DNA of 23,751 nucleotides from an uncultured Eubacterium sp. (lineage in GTDB: Bacteria > Bacillota > Clostridia > Lachnospirales > Lachnospiraceae). Shown here piece by piece: positions 15,604 through 22,871 of this stretch. The stretch is from NCBI GenBank assembly GCA_910586045.1, contig CAJUIH010000048.1:1-23751 (forward strand). Reading direction: 5' to 3'. A program made the position numbers and the translations under genes. Every line of letters begins with the position of its first letter. Position 1 is the first letter of the stretch. Below the pieces are notes generated by a model, which saw only the letters and a list, made by a program, of their open reading frames with translations, was not told the DNA's origin and searched no databases.

Positions 15604-15639
15604 GAATACATATATAGGAATACTAGGGATATAGGAAAC
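15599..15639 (+). repeat. Three direct copies of a TATAGGAATAC-like unit
   Basis: TATAGGAATAC at 15599-15609 and 15613-15623, and TATAGGAAAC at 15630-15639. Starts are 14 and 17 bases apart, and the first copy includes the stop codon of the ANTAR gene. They lie in the 88-base gap before dapF. Possible protein-binding repeats or simple local duplication; no clear promoter is seen with them. Confidence 0.5.
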
Positions 15640-15691
15640 AGGGCTGCAACATCCGCGGGTGTATCAAAGATCATTAAGGGAGAATTTAGAA

Positions 15692-16555
15692 ATGAAATTT
15701 ACAAAAATGCATGGAATCGGAAATGATTACGTATATGTAAACTGCCTGGAGGAAACGGTCCATAATCCGGCGGAAACGGCCAGGTTTGTCAGCGACCGGC
15801 ACTTCGGGATCGGATCTGACGGTCTTGTTTTGATCGGTCCGTCCCAAACGGCGGATTTTGAAATGGCAATGTATAACGCGGACGGTTCCAGGGGGGAAAT
15901 GTGCGGAAATGCGATCCGGTGCGTGGCAAAATATGTCTATGAGCATCATATGACAGACCGTACGCGGATCCGTATCGAAACACTGGCCGGCATCAAGGAA
16001 GTGGAGCTGGATCTTGAACAAGGATGCGTGGCATCCGTGCATGTGGATATGGGCAGGCCGGAGTTTGCCCCGGAGAGGATTCCTGTAAACCTGGGTACTA
16101 AGGAACCGGACGGACGGATCGTGGGATTCCCGCTTACCGTGGGAGAAACGCCGTATCCGGTGACTTGTGTTTCGATGGGCAATCCGCATTGTGTCGTATT
16201 TATGGACGATGTGGATGCGCTTGCAATCGAAACCATCGGCCCGCAGTTTGAACACCATCCCGCGTTTCCAAACCGTGTCAATACGGAATTTGTAACGGTG
16301 TTAAGCCGGGATACGGTCCGGATGCGGGTATGGGAGCGCGGTTCCGCGGAGACGCTCGCCTGCGGGACGGGAGCATGCGCGGCGGCGGTGGCCGCGGTTT
16401 TAAACGGTTATACCAGCCGCAGCGTAACGGTAAAGCTGCGCGGCGGGGATTTGCGGATTGTATGGGACAAAGAAACCGGGGCTGTGACGATGTCCGGGCC
16501 TGCGCAAAGCGTATTTGAGGGGGATATTGTACTGCCGCAACATTGTTGCGGCTAA
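15692..16555 (+). CDS. dapF: Diaminopimelate epimerase
   Basis: Converts LL- to meso-diaminopimelate, the last step before the acid is used in peptidoglycan or decarboxylated to lysine; PLP-independent, cytosolic. 287 residues, a little above the usual 274. Both catalytic cysteines are present: Cys71 in EMCGNAIRC and Cys224 in ACGTGACAA. The N-terminal FTKMHGIGNDYV is the family opening and fixes the start at ATG 15692 with AAGGGAG at 15676-15682; the same frame is open upstream (from 15659) but without family similarity. dapL follows after 53 bases. It is probably in the transcript begun before hisA-glnA, or has a weak own promoter in the 88-base gap; no riboswitch is seen. Confidence 0.98.
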   Translation: MKFTKMHGIGNDYVYVNCLEETVHNPAETARFVSDRHFGIGSDGLVLIGPSQTADFEMAMYNADGSRGEMCGNAIRCVAKYVYEHHMTDRTRIRIETLAGIKEVELDLEQGCVASVHVDMGRPEFAPERIPVNLGTKEPDGRIVGFPLTVGETPYPVTCVSMGNPHCVVFMDDVDALAIETIGPQFEHHPAFPNRVNTEFVTVLSRDTVRMRVWERGSAETLACGTGACAAAVAAVLNGYTSRSVTVKLRGGDLRIVWDKETGAVTMSGPAQSVFEGDIVLPQHCCG

Positions 16556-16608
16556 GGGACAGTTCCTAAGGCAGGCCAGCATAGAAAAAAATCAACAAGG
16601 AGGAGCCA

Positions 16609-17823
16609 ATGTTTCAAATAAACGAGCATTACCAGGCATTACCAGGCAGTTATCTTTTTAGTACGATTGCGGCAAAAGTAGCCGCGTATACCAACGCGAA
16701 CCCGGACAAGCAGGTCATCCGGCTCGGGATCGGCGATGTAACCCAGCCGATTGCACCTGCTGTCATCGAAGCGCTGCACCAGGCCGTCGATGAAATGGCG
16801 GACGCGTCTACGTTTCACGGCTACGCGCCGGATTTGGGCTATGCGTTTTTGCGCAGCGCAATTGTACAAAATGATTACAGGCCGCGCGGATGTGAAATCA
16901 GGGAAGATGAGATTTTTATATCAGACGGGGCAAAATCGGATTCCGGCAATATCCAGGAGATCTTTGACACGCGCTGTAAGGTTGCGGTAACGGATCCTGT
17001 GTACCCGGTATATATTGATGCCAACGCGATGGCGGGCAGGTGCGGGACGTATGATACGGTTACGCAGACATGGAGCAATGTGATTTATATGCCGTGTGTC
17101 AGGGAAAACGGATTTGTGCCGGATTTTCCAAAAGAGGAGCCGGATCTGATTTACCTGTGCATACCGAACAATCCGACCGGGACAACCATTACCAAAGCAC
17201 AGCTACAGGGCTGGGTCGATTATGCGAATAAAATCGGCGCGGTCATTTTATACGACGCGGCCTACGAGTCCTATATCACAGAACCGGATGTGCCGCATTC
17301 GATTTATGAATGTGAGGGTGCGAGGACCTGCGCGATTGAAATACGCAGCTTTTCCAAAAACGCCGGGTTTACCGGCTTGCGCCTTGGGTTTACGGTTGTT
17401 CCAAAGGATCTTGTCTGCGGGACGGTTTCTTTGCATGCCATGTGGGCCAGACGGCACGGCACAAAGTATAACGGAGCGCCGTATATCATCCAGCGTGCCG
17501 GGGAAGCGGTCTATACGGAAGAAGGGAAAGCGCAGTTACAAGAACAGGTCGCTTATTATATGCGCAATGCCGGGCTGATTAAAAAGGGCCTGCAGGATGC
17601 CGGATATGAGGTATTTGGCGGGGTGAACGCGCCGTATATCTGGATGAAGACGCCGGGTACGATGGGTTCCTGGGAATTTTTTGACGATTTGCTGGAACGC
17701 GCACAGGTCGTAGGAACACCGGGCGCCGGGTTTGGCCCGAGCGGGGAAGGGTATTTTCGGCTGACGGCGTTTGGCAGTTATGAGAATACGGCGGCGGCGT
17801 TACAGCGCATCCGGGCGCTTTAA
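16609..17823 (+). CDS. dapL: LL-diaminopimelate aminotransferase
   Basis: PLP enzyme that turns tetrahydrodipicolinate directly into LL-diaminopimelate using glutamate, bypassing the succinyl or acetyl steps. 404 residues, close to the family (about 410). Fold-type I aminotransferase features: NEHYQALPGSYLF opening typical of DapL, IRLGIGDVTQP, the PLP-site SDGAKSD, CIPNNPTGT, and the Schiff-base Lys250 in SFSKNAGFTG. Start ATG 16609 has a strong AAGGAGGAG site. It forms a pair with dapF; with dapA and dapB at the right of the window the aminotransferase pathway is complete. The glutamate donor ties it to the neighbouring glnA. It ends 23 bases before a strong terminator, so it closes this operon. 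Confidence 0.98.
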   Translation: MFQINEHYQALPGSYLFSTIAAKVAAYTNANPDKQVIRLGIGDVTQPIAPAVIEALHQAVDEMADASTFHGYAPDLGYAFLRSAIVQNDYRPRGCEIREDEIFISDGAKSDSGNIQEIFDTRCKVAVTDPVYPVYIDANAMAGRCGTYDTVTQTWSNVIYMPCVRENGFVPDFPKEEPDLIYLCIPNNPTGTTITKAQLQGWVDYANKIGAVILYDAAYESYITEPDVPHSIYECEGARTCAIEIRSFSKNAGFTGLRLGFTVVPKDLVCGTVSLHAMWARRHGTKYNGAPYIIQRAGEAVYTEEGKAQLQEQVAYYMRNAGLIKKGLQDAGYEVFGGVNAPYIWMKTPGTMGSWEFFDDLLERAQVVGTPGAGFGPSGEGYFRLTAFGSYENTAAALQRIRAL

Positions 17824-17846
17824 GCCGCACCGCGAAAGAAAACAAA

Positions 17847-17890
17847 GAGCCAATGAACTTGTGAGAAATCACTGTTTATTGGCTCCTTTT
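17847..17890. terminator. Intrinsic terminator after dapL, probably two-way
   Basis: GAGCCAATGAAC (17847-17858) pairs with GTTTATTGGCTC (17874-17885) with one G-U; inside, GTGA and TCAC close a GAAA tetraloop. CTTTT follows on the + strand; on the - strand the stem is followed by a T-rich run, so it can also stop transcripts coming from typA. Confidence 0.87.
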
Positions 17891-17899
17891 CGTCCAGAG

Positions 17900-17950
17900 C
17901 GGCCGGAGAACGATTCTGCGGCCGATAGAGAATTTATCAAGAATTGATAA
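17900..17950. repeat. Two further inverted repeats in the dapL-typA gap
   Basis: CGGCCG-G-AGAA (17900-17910) pairs with TTCT-G-CGGCCG (17914-17924) around CGA. Next to it TTATCAA (17934-17940) and TTGATAA (17944-17950) form a perfect palindrome around GAA. Neither has a T-run. The second lies 17 bases before the -35 box of a promoter-like sequence and could be an operator. Confidence 0.5.
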
Positions 17951-17967
17951 AATTTTAACGTCAGGAA

Positions 17968-17996
17968 TTGACTTATTTTTATCAGCGGATTATACT
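17968..17996 (+). promoter_or_regulatory. Promoter-like sequence antisense to the 3' end of typA
   Basis: TTGACT (17968-17973), 17 bases, TATACT (17991-17996): five of six matches in each box with ideal spacing. It points into the typA coding region from its 3' end, with a start near 18003. No gene lies in that direction on the + strand; a small antisense RNA is possible. Chance occurrence in AT-rich DNA is the alternative. Confidence 0.45.
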
Positions 17997-18034
17997 GTGC
18001 AGGAAGAAGTAGAAATCAGGTACCGCCCCGGAAA

Positions 18035-19864
18035 TTATTTTTTAAAGGACGCGCGTTTGCGCAGCGTCGGATCCAGAATCCTTTTTCGGATTCGAAGGCT
18101 TTCCGGCGTGACTTCCAAAAGCTCGTCCGTGTCAATGAAATCAAGCGCCTGTTCTAAGCTTAAAATACGCGGCGGGGTCAGCGTCAGCGCGTCGTCGGCG
18201 CTGGAGGACCGGGTGTTTGTCAGGTGCTTTTTCTTGCAGACATTTAGTTCAATGTCTTCTGGTTTTGCACACTGGCCGACGACCATGCCGGAGTATACCT
18301 TTTCACCGGAGCCGATAAATAGCTGGCCGCGGTCCTGGGCGCTGAACAGCCCGTAAGCGACGGACACGCCGGTTTCAAAAGCGATCAAAGAGCCTTGCCT
18401 GCGGTATTGGATATCGCCGTGGTATGCGTCGTAACCGTCAAAGATCGTATTAATAATACCGTTGCCTTTGGTATCGGTCATAAAATCACCGCGGTAGCCG
18501 ATCAGGCCGCGGGACGGGATTAAAAATTCCAGCCTGGTATAACCGCCCGTAATCGAGTGCATGTTGCGCAGTTCCCCTTTGCGCTGGCACAGTTTTTCGA
18601 TTACGGACCCGCTGAACTCATCCGGTACATCCACATAGGCCGCTTCCATCGGTTCCAGCTTTTTGCCGTGTTCGTCTGTTTTGTATAATACCTCGGCCTT
18701 GCTGACGGCAAATTCATATCCCTCGCGGCGCATGTTTTCGATCAGGACAGACAAATGCAGTTCCCCGCGGCCGGATACCTTAAAGCTGTCGGTATCGTCC
18801 GTTTCTTCCACACGCAGGCTGACGTCGGTGTTCAGCTCGCGGAACAGCCGGTCACGCAGATGGCGGGAAGTAACGTATTTTCCCTCCTGTCCGGCAAAGG
18901 GGCTGTCATTGACCATAAAGTTCATCGAAATGGTCGGCTCGGAAATTTTCTGGAACGGAATGGCGGCAGGCCGCTCCGGGGCGCAGATGGTATCTCCGAT
19001 GCGGATATCCGCAATGCCCGAGATGGCGACAATGGAGCCGACGCCGGCTTCTTTGACATCGACTTTGCCAAGGCCGGAAAACTCATACAGCTTGCTGATT
19101 TTGACCTTTTTTTGCTTGTCCGGGTCGTGATGATTGACGACGACGGCATCCTGGTTGATTTTCAGGCATCCGTTATCCACTTTGCCGATGCCGATGCGGC
19201 CCACGTATTCGTTGTAATCAATCGTACTGATTAACACCTGGGTGTTCGCGTCCGGGTCGCCCTGCGGGGCAGGGATATAGTCGATAATGGTTTCAAACAG
19301 CGCGGTCATATCCTGTGCAGGGTCGTTCAGCGTGCGGACCGCGTAGCCGTCCCGGGCGGAAGCGTAGATAAACGGGCAGTCCAACTGCTCTTCCGAAGCG
19401 TCCAGGTCCATAAAGAGTTCGAGTACCTCATCGATGACTTCATCCGGGCGGGCTTGCGGACGGTCGATTTTATTAATGCAGACAATGACAGGAAGCTCTA
19501 ACTCAAGCGCTTTCATCAAAACAAATTTGGTCTGCGGCATTACTCCTTCGAAAGCGTCTACAAGGAGTACGACGCCATTGACCATTTTTAACACGCGTTC
19601 CACTTCACCGCCGAAATCGGCATGGCCTGGGGTATCAATAATGTTGATTTTTACATTTTTATAAAAAACGGCGGTATTTTTAGAAAGGATTGTGATGCCG
19701 CGTTCCCGTTCTAAGTCATTAGAGTCCATGACGCGTTCCTGGACTTCCTGGTTGGCGCGGAATACGCCGCTTTGCTTTAACAGCTCATCCACAAGTGTGG
19801 TTTTACCGTGGTCAACGTGGGCGATGATTGCAATATTGCGCACATCATCTCTTGTTATTTTCAT
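18035..19864 (-). CDS. typA: Ribosome-associated GTPase TypA/BipA
   Basis: Translational GTPase of the EF-G/LepA type that binds the 70S ribosome and helps 50S assembly and stress or cold growth. 609 residues, normal for the family. G domain: AHVDHGKTT (P-loop, residues 15-23), DTPGHADF (G3), NKIDRP (G4), followed by the beta-barrel domain, EF-G III/V-like domains and the TypA-specific C-terminal domain with GLFSAQDRGQLFIG. The frame is open upstream to 20071, but homology begins at MKITRDDVRNIAIIAHVDHG, and AAGAAGGAG lies just before that ATG, so 19864 is the start. It is a single-gene unit on the - strand with its own promoter, convergent with dapL and divergent from the SSB-like gene. Confidence 0.98.
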   Translation of the reverse strand: MKITRDDVRNIAIIAHVDHGKTTLVDELLKQSGVFRANQEVQERVMDSNDLERERGITILSKNTAVFYKNVKINIIDTPGHADFGGEVERVLKMVNGVVLLVDAFEGVMPQTKFVLMKALELELPVIVCINKIDRPQARPDEVIDEVLELFMDLDASEEQLDCPFIYASARDGYAVRTLNDPAQDMTALFETIIDYIPAPQGDPDANTQVLISTIDYNEYVGRIGIGKVDNGCLKINQDAVVVNHHDPDKQKKVKISKLYEFSGLGKVDVKEAGVGSIVAISGIADIRIGDTICAPERPAAIPFQKISEPTISMNFMVNDSPFAGQEGKYVTSRHLRDRLFRELNTDVSLRVEETDDTDSFKVSGRGELHLSVLIENMRREGYEFAVSKAEVLYKTDEHGKKLEPMEAAYVDVPDEFSGSVIEKLCQRKGELRNMHSITGGYTRLEFLIPSRGLIGYRGDFMTDTKGNGIINTIFDGYDAYHGDIQYRRQGSLIAFETGVSVAYGLFSAQDRGQLFIGSGEKVYSGMVVGQCAKPEDIELNVCKKKHLTNTRSSSADDALTLTPPRILSLEQALDFIDTDELLEVTPESLRIRKRILDPTLRKRASFKK

Positions 19865-19923
19865 ATATGCTCCTTCTTTCTTATGGTGTATAATGATATA
19901 ATAAACGAAACAAAACAATAACC

Positions 19924-19951
19924 ATTTTATCACATTTTGGTATGAGTGCAA
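19924..19951 (-). promoter_or_regulatory. typA promoter
   Basis: On the - strand, TTGCAC (19946-19951), 16 bases, TAAAAT (19924-19929). The transcript would have a leader of about 50-55 bases to the typA start. Confidence 0.6.
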
Positions 19952-20015
19952 GATTTTTTTGCCAGTCTTGTCGACATGAAGCGAGATGTTTTTTAGAACC
20001 GTCATGATAAATTCT

Positions 20016-20222
20016 GTGTTGTCAATAAGATAACACTGCCGATTTAAACGCCGCGCCGGTTCTATGTCCAATACCCGGCGGACGTTTTCATTTGTCTGGC
20101 CCCGCGGGCGTATGGCCTGCGGGCGGACGGGTTCTTGGAAAATGATAGTGCCTTAGGGTATAAATGCGGCGGCAGAAGAATACATTGGTAGTAGCTAAAA
20201 TCGGTTCGGCATGCAGGACCGA
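20016..20222 (+). other. Noncoding stretch with several stable hairpins (possible structured RNA)
   Basis: Part of the 441-base gap between divergent typA and the SSB-like gene. Stems seen: GTGTTGTC/GATAACAC (20016-20036); GCCGG/CCGGC (20055-20079); CCCGCGGGC/GCCTGCGGG (20101-20123); TCGGTTC/GGACCGA with loop GGCATGCA (20201-20222). CTGCC (20036-20040) can pair with GGCAG (20171-20175), which would enclose the middle part. Three stems contain one non-Watson-Crick pair each, and each is a G-U on the + strand. I do not recognise a known riboswitch or RNA family. A weak promoter TTGTCA-N18-TTTAAA (20019-20048) could start such an RNA. Degraded sequence is the alternative. Confidence 0.3.
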
Positions 20223-20234
20223 AGATAGTACCGC

Positions 20235-20263
20235 TTGACAGTAACAAAAAAGCACAAATTAAT
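20235..20263 (+). promoter_or_regulatory. Promoter of the SSB-like gene
   Basis: TTGACA (20235-20240), 17 bases, ATTAAT (20258-20263, four of six). The start would be near 20270, about 35 bases before the coding region. Confidence 0.58.
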
Positions 20264-20305
20264 AACAGCTGTCACGTTCTAAAAGAGGAAGGGAGAAATA
20301 AATTC

Positions 20306-20944
20306 ATGGCAGATAAAATATTTGAAAATAATCAGGTAACTATTGCAGGGAAAATTGTATCCGATTTTGAATTTAGCCACGAAGTCTACGGAGAGGGTTT
20401 TTATATGGTGGACGTGTCCGTGAATCGGCTGAGTAATTTTGTGGATTATATTCCGGTTATGGTATCTGAGCGGCTGATTGACACGACCCAGGATTATATC
20501 GGGCAGTATATTTATGTAACCGGGCAGTTTCGGTCTTATAACCGGCATGAGGAAAAAAAGAACCGTCTTGTGCTGTCGGTGTTTGCAAGGGAACTGGAAT
20601 TTATGGAGCAGGAAGAGGAAGATGTCAAAAGCAACCAGATCTTTTTGGACGGTTACATATGCAAGGAGCCTATTTACCGCAAGACGCCGCTTGGCCGGGA
20701 AATCGCGGACCTGCTCATTGCGGTGAACCGTTCGTATGGCAAGTCGGATTACATTCCATGCATTTGCTGGGGCAGGAACGCGCGTTTTGCTTCCGGATTT
20801 ACCGTTGGATCCCATGTACAGGTTTGGGGCAGGATACAAAGCCGTGAATATGTAAAAAAACTAAATGAACTGGAAACGGAAAAACGGGTTGCATATGAAG
20901 TATCTGTCAGCAAGATCGAATATCTGGATGATAAAAATTACTAA
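20306..20944 (+). CDS. Single-stranded DNA-binding protein-like, two OB-fold domains
   Basis: 212 residues. Two OB-fold-like halves are visible: about 8-105 (NNQVTIAGKIV...YIPVMVSERL...YVTGQFRSY) and about 112-205 (NQIFLDGYICKEPIYRKTP...YIPCICWGRNARFASGF...VQVWGRIQSRE). The second, with an aromatic-rich strand ahead of CWGRNA, is the closer to bacterial SSB; the first looks diverged. Ordinary SSB has one OB fold and an acidic tail ending in Phe that recruits partners; here the C-terminus is EYLDDKNY and no such tail is present. Such proteins are found in Clostridia besides the main SSB encoded with rpsF-rpsR, so this is probably an accessory ssDNA-binding protein. GGAAGGGAG precedes ATG 20306. 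It has its own promoter and no obvious partner gene. Function is inferred from fold only. Confidence 0.82.
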   Translation: MADKIFENNQVTIAGKIVSDFEFSHEVYGEGFYMVDVSVNRLSNFVDYIPVMVSERLIDTTQDYIGQYIYVTGQFRSYNRHEEKKNRLVLSVFARELEFMEQEEEDVKSNQIFLDGYICKEPIYRKTPLGREIADLLIAVNRSYGKSDYIPCICWGRNARFASGFTVGSHVQVWGRIQSREYVKKLNELETEKRVAYEVSVSKIEYLDDKNY

Positions 20945-20978
20945 TATTTCTATAAATTATTACAAAATATTTGCATTT

Positions 20979-21007
20979 TTGTGAAAGATGTGGTATCTTA
21001 ATATAAT
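20979..21007 (+). promoter_or_regulatory. Promoter of the corrinoid adenosyltransferase gene
   Basis: TTGTGA (20979-20984), 17 bases, TATAAT (21002-21007). An overlapping alternative is TTGCAT (20971-20976), 17 bases, TATCTT (20994-20999) with TG at 20991-20992. Either would give a very short leader before ATG 21031. Confidence 0.6.
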
Positions 21008-21030
21008 CTGAAGCAGGTGGGAGGTATTAT

Positions 21031-21528
21031 ATGGACGATACAGGCAGGGTTCAGATTTATTATGGAGATGGCCGCGGAAAATCAACCGCTGCGCTGGGAT
21101 ATGCATTGCAGGCAGCAAGCGCAGGCAGGAATGTATTTGTGATCCATTTTTTAAAGGGCAGGATGACGACGGAATCTGCGTTTATGCAGAGGCTGGAGCC
21201 TGAAATCAAAGTATTTCATTTTGAGAAAACAGACCAGCGGTATGAATCGTTATCCGAGCAGGAAAAATTAGAGGAAAACAGGAACCTGAAAAATGGCGTT
21301 AATTTTGCCAGAAAGGTTCTTATGAACGATGAGTGCAGCCTGCTCATCCTGGATGAACTGCTCGGCGTCATTGACAATGGGGTCGTAACAAGGGAGGAAG
21401 TAGAAGCGTTGTTTCAGGCGAAAGCCGAGGAAACACAAATTATTATAACAGGGCGCAGCCTGCCGGATTATATGAAAGAATATGCGGATGCCGTATACGA
21501 GATCCGGTTAGAAAAGGGCTGTGGATGA
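21031..21528 (+). CDS. Corrinoid adenosyltransferase, CobA/BtuR family (P-loop)
   Basis: Expected to transfer the adenosyl group of ATP to cob(I)alamin or cob(I)yrinate diamide, giving the coenzyme form of B12. 165 residues, shorter than E. coli BtuR (196): the N-terminal extension is missing. The phosphate loop GDGRGKST (residues 12-19) is the CobA type, and SLLILDELLGVIDNG carries the Walker B Asp and following Glu; IIITGRSLPDYMKEYAD matches the family's C-terminal region. The ATG follows GGGAGG closely. No cobalamin riboswitch or other B12 gene is nearby, so it may serve B12 salvage, with an isolated location. The family also holds P-loop proteins of unknown substrate, so the exact reaction is likely but not certain. 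No clear terminator separates it from the dapA leader. Confidence 0.85.
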   Translation: MDDTGRVQIYYGDGRGKSTAALGYALQAASAGRNVFVIHFLKGRMTTESAFMQRLEPEIKVFHFEKTDQRYESLSEQEKLEENRNLKNGVNFARKVLMNDECSLLILDELLGVIDNGVVTREEVEALFQAKAEETQIIITGRSLPDYMKEYADAVYEIRLEKGCG

Positions 21529-21569
21529 GTGAAAGAAAGACGAGGGAAGAAAATTAAGCCATGCACAGG

Positions 21570-21598
21570 TTGACAGACGAAAGGATTCGTGTTATAGT
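21570..21598 (+). promoter_or_regulatory. Promoter of the dapA leader
   Basis: Perfect -35 TTGACA (21570-21575), 17 bases, -10 TATAGT (21593-21598). Transcription from about 21605 would make a leader of about 300 bases containing the lysine riboswitch. Confidence 0.87.
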
Positions 21599-21642
21599 GT
21601 CTGTCAGTAGGTTTTAAATAAAGCACGACAATAAAAATAAAG

Positions 21643-21812
21643 TGGATAGAGGTTGCGTGATTCATCAGTAGCTTATCCGATGTGGCAGGCACAAAGGACG
21701 ATAGGTAAAAGGGAAGAACGCCGAAAGAATGGATATTACTGCATTGAGGTTCTTGGGCATGGAATGAATAATTCCATGACTGTCATCTGGGATAAGGATG
21801 GGGCGCTATCGG
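21643..21812 (+). promoter_or_regulatory. Lysine riboswitch (L box)
   Basis: Conserved L-box blocks appear in order: GATAGAGGTTGCG (21645-21657), AGTA, an AAAGGACGATAGGTAAAAGG stretch (21693-21712) leading into GAACGCCGAAAG, TTGGGCATGGAAT with its pairing partner ATTCCATG, then ACTGTCATCTGGG (21779-21791). P1 forms from GATAG (21645-21649) and CTATC (21806-21810). Lysine binding should stabilise P1 and favour the terminator at 21844. The 3' strand of P1 can instead form CTAT-CGGA-ATAG (21806-21817), a possible switch alternative. Lysine control of dapA-dapB follows from this. Boundaries are approximate. Confidence 0.9.
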
Positions 21813-21843
21813 AATAGAATTGTTTGGAATCAAAGTTCAGGAG

Positions 21844-21868
21844 AGCCGACTCATTGAGTCGGCTTTTC
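21844..21868 (+). terminator. Riboswitch-controlled intrinsic terminator
   Basis: AGCCGACTC (21844-21852) and GAGTCGGCT (21856-21864), perfect nine-pair stem with loop ATT, followed by TTT (the last stem base adds a fourth T). It lies between the riboswitch and the dapA ribosome site, as in transcription-attenuating L boxes. Confidence 0.87.
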
Positions 21869-21911
21869 GTGCAGGTTATAATATTTAAAAAATCAGCAGG
21901 AGGATTGGACC

Positions 21912-22796
21912 ATGGCTATATTTAAGGGTGCGGGTGTTGCGATTGTAACGCCGATGAAAGAAAATTTTGAGGTAAATTATGAGAAATTGGAAGAGGTCAT
22001 TGACCAGCAGATCGCGGGGGGAACGGACGCGATTGTGATTGCCGGTACGACCGGAGAGGCTTCTACAATGACCGAAAAGGAGCATATCGACGTGATTCGC
22101 GCCTGTGTGGAATTTACGAAACACCGGGTGCCGGTGGTTGCGGGCAGCGGTTCGAATTGTACGCGCACGGCTGTGAGCCTGTCACAGGAGGCGCAGGAGG
22201 CGGGTGCCGACGGGCTGCTTGTCGTGACGCCATATTACAACAAGGCGACCCAGCCTGGTTTAATCGCGCATTATACACAGATTGCAGAGTCTGTAAAACT
22301 ACCGATTATTATGTATAATGTTCCAGGAAGAACCGGATGCAACCTGCTGCCGGAGACGGTCGCGGCTTTATTTAAGAATGTAGAAAACATTGTAGGATTA
22401 AAAGAAGCGACCGGAAATGTGGCACAGGCCTCTAAGACGATGGATTTAACAGACGGAAAGCTGGAGATGTACTCCGGTGAGGATGGGCTGATCCTGCCGC
22501 TGATGGCAATCGGCGCGCTTGGCGTGATTTCCGTATGGTCTAATGTGGCGCCTGGCGACGTCCATCAGTTGTGCCAGAGCTTTTTTGACGGCGATTTGGA
22601 AACGGCGCGCCGGATCCAGAGAAAAGGCCTGCGATTGGTTGACGCATTATTCTCGGAGGTCAATCCGATTCCGGTAAAGGAAGCCATGAACCGGATGGGC
22701 ATGGATGTCGGCCCGCTGCGTGCGCCGTTATGCGCAATGAGCGAGGCGAATAAGGTAAAACTGGAAGCCGTTATGAAAGAATATGGGATTTTGTAA
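21912..22796 (+). CDS. dapA: 4-hydroxy-tetrahydrodipicolinate synthase
   Basis: Condenses pyruvate with aspartate semialdehyde, the committed step to diaminopimelate and lysine; cytosolic TIM-barrel tetramer. 294 residues, normal. Schiff-base Lys164 in VGLKEATGN, Tyr135 in MYNVPGRTG, and the Thr-Thr pair in GTTGEAST are in place. ATG 21912 follows AGGAGG (21898-21903), just after the leader terminator. dapB follows after 75 bases. Control is by the lysine riboswitch upstream; allosteric lysine inhibition is common in the family but cannot be judged here. Confidence 0.98.
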   Translation: MAIFKGAGVAIVTPMKENFEVNYEKLEEVIDQQIAGGTDAIVIAGTTGEASTMTEKEHIDVIRACVEFTKHRVPVVAGSGSNCTRTAVSLSQEAQEAGADGLLVVTPYYNKATQPGLIAHYTQIAESVKLPIIMYNVPGRTGCNLLPETVAALFKNVENIVGLKEATGNVAQASKTMDLTDGKLEMYSGEDGLILPLMAIGALGVISVWSNVAPGDVHQLCQSFFDGDLETARRIQRKGLRLVDALFSEVNPIPVKEAMNRMGMDVGPLRAPLCAMSEANKVKLEAVMKEYGIL

Positions 22797-22871
22797 CTTT
22801 CGGTATATTCCATTGTAAAGGAAAGATGCTATATATACAAAGGATAATGATACAAGATGGAGGAAACGGAT

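Noticed and set aside
15649..15662. Small ACATC/GGTGT hairpin before dapF as an ANTAR target
   Set aside because: A single short stem with a four-base loop, not the paired hexaloop hairpins known for ANTAR binding.
16627..16646. 10-base tandem duplication (cattaccagg twice) at the start of dapL
   Set aside because: The encoded HYQALPGS is the normal family sequence, so the repeat is likely coincidental codon use.
17997..18356. 119-codon frame beginning right after the antisense promoter
   Set aside because: It starts only one base after the -10 box, lacks a ribosome site and mirrors the typA coding strand. If the promoter is real, a noncoding RNA is likelier.
19969..19976. TGTCGACA, similar to a Spo0A box
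   Set aside because: A single imperfect match to a short motif, well upstream of the typA promoter; too weak to call.
19865..20071. N-terminal extension of typA by 69 codons
   Set aside because: Family similarity and a good ribosome site start at 19864, and the extension runs through the typA promoter.
20222..20240. T-box-like string TAGTACCGC before the SSB-like gene
   Set aside because: Only part of the T-box consensus matches, there is no terminator/antiterminator pair after it, and the downstream gene is not tRNA- or amino-acid-related.
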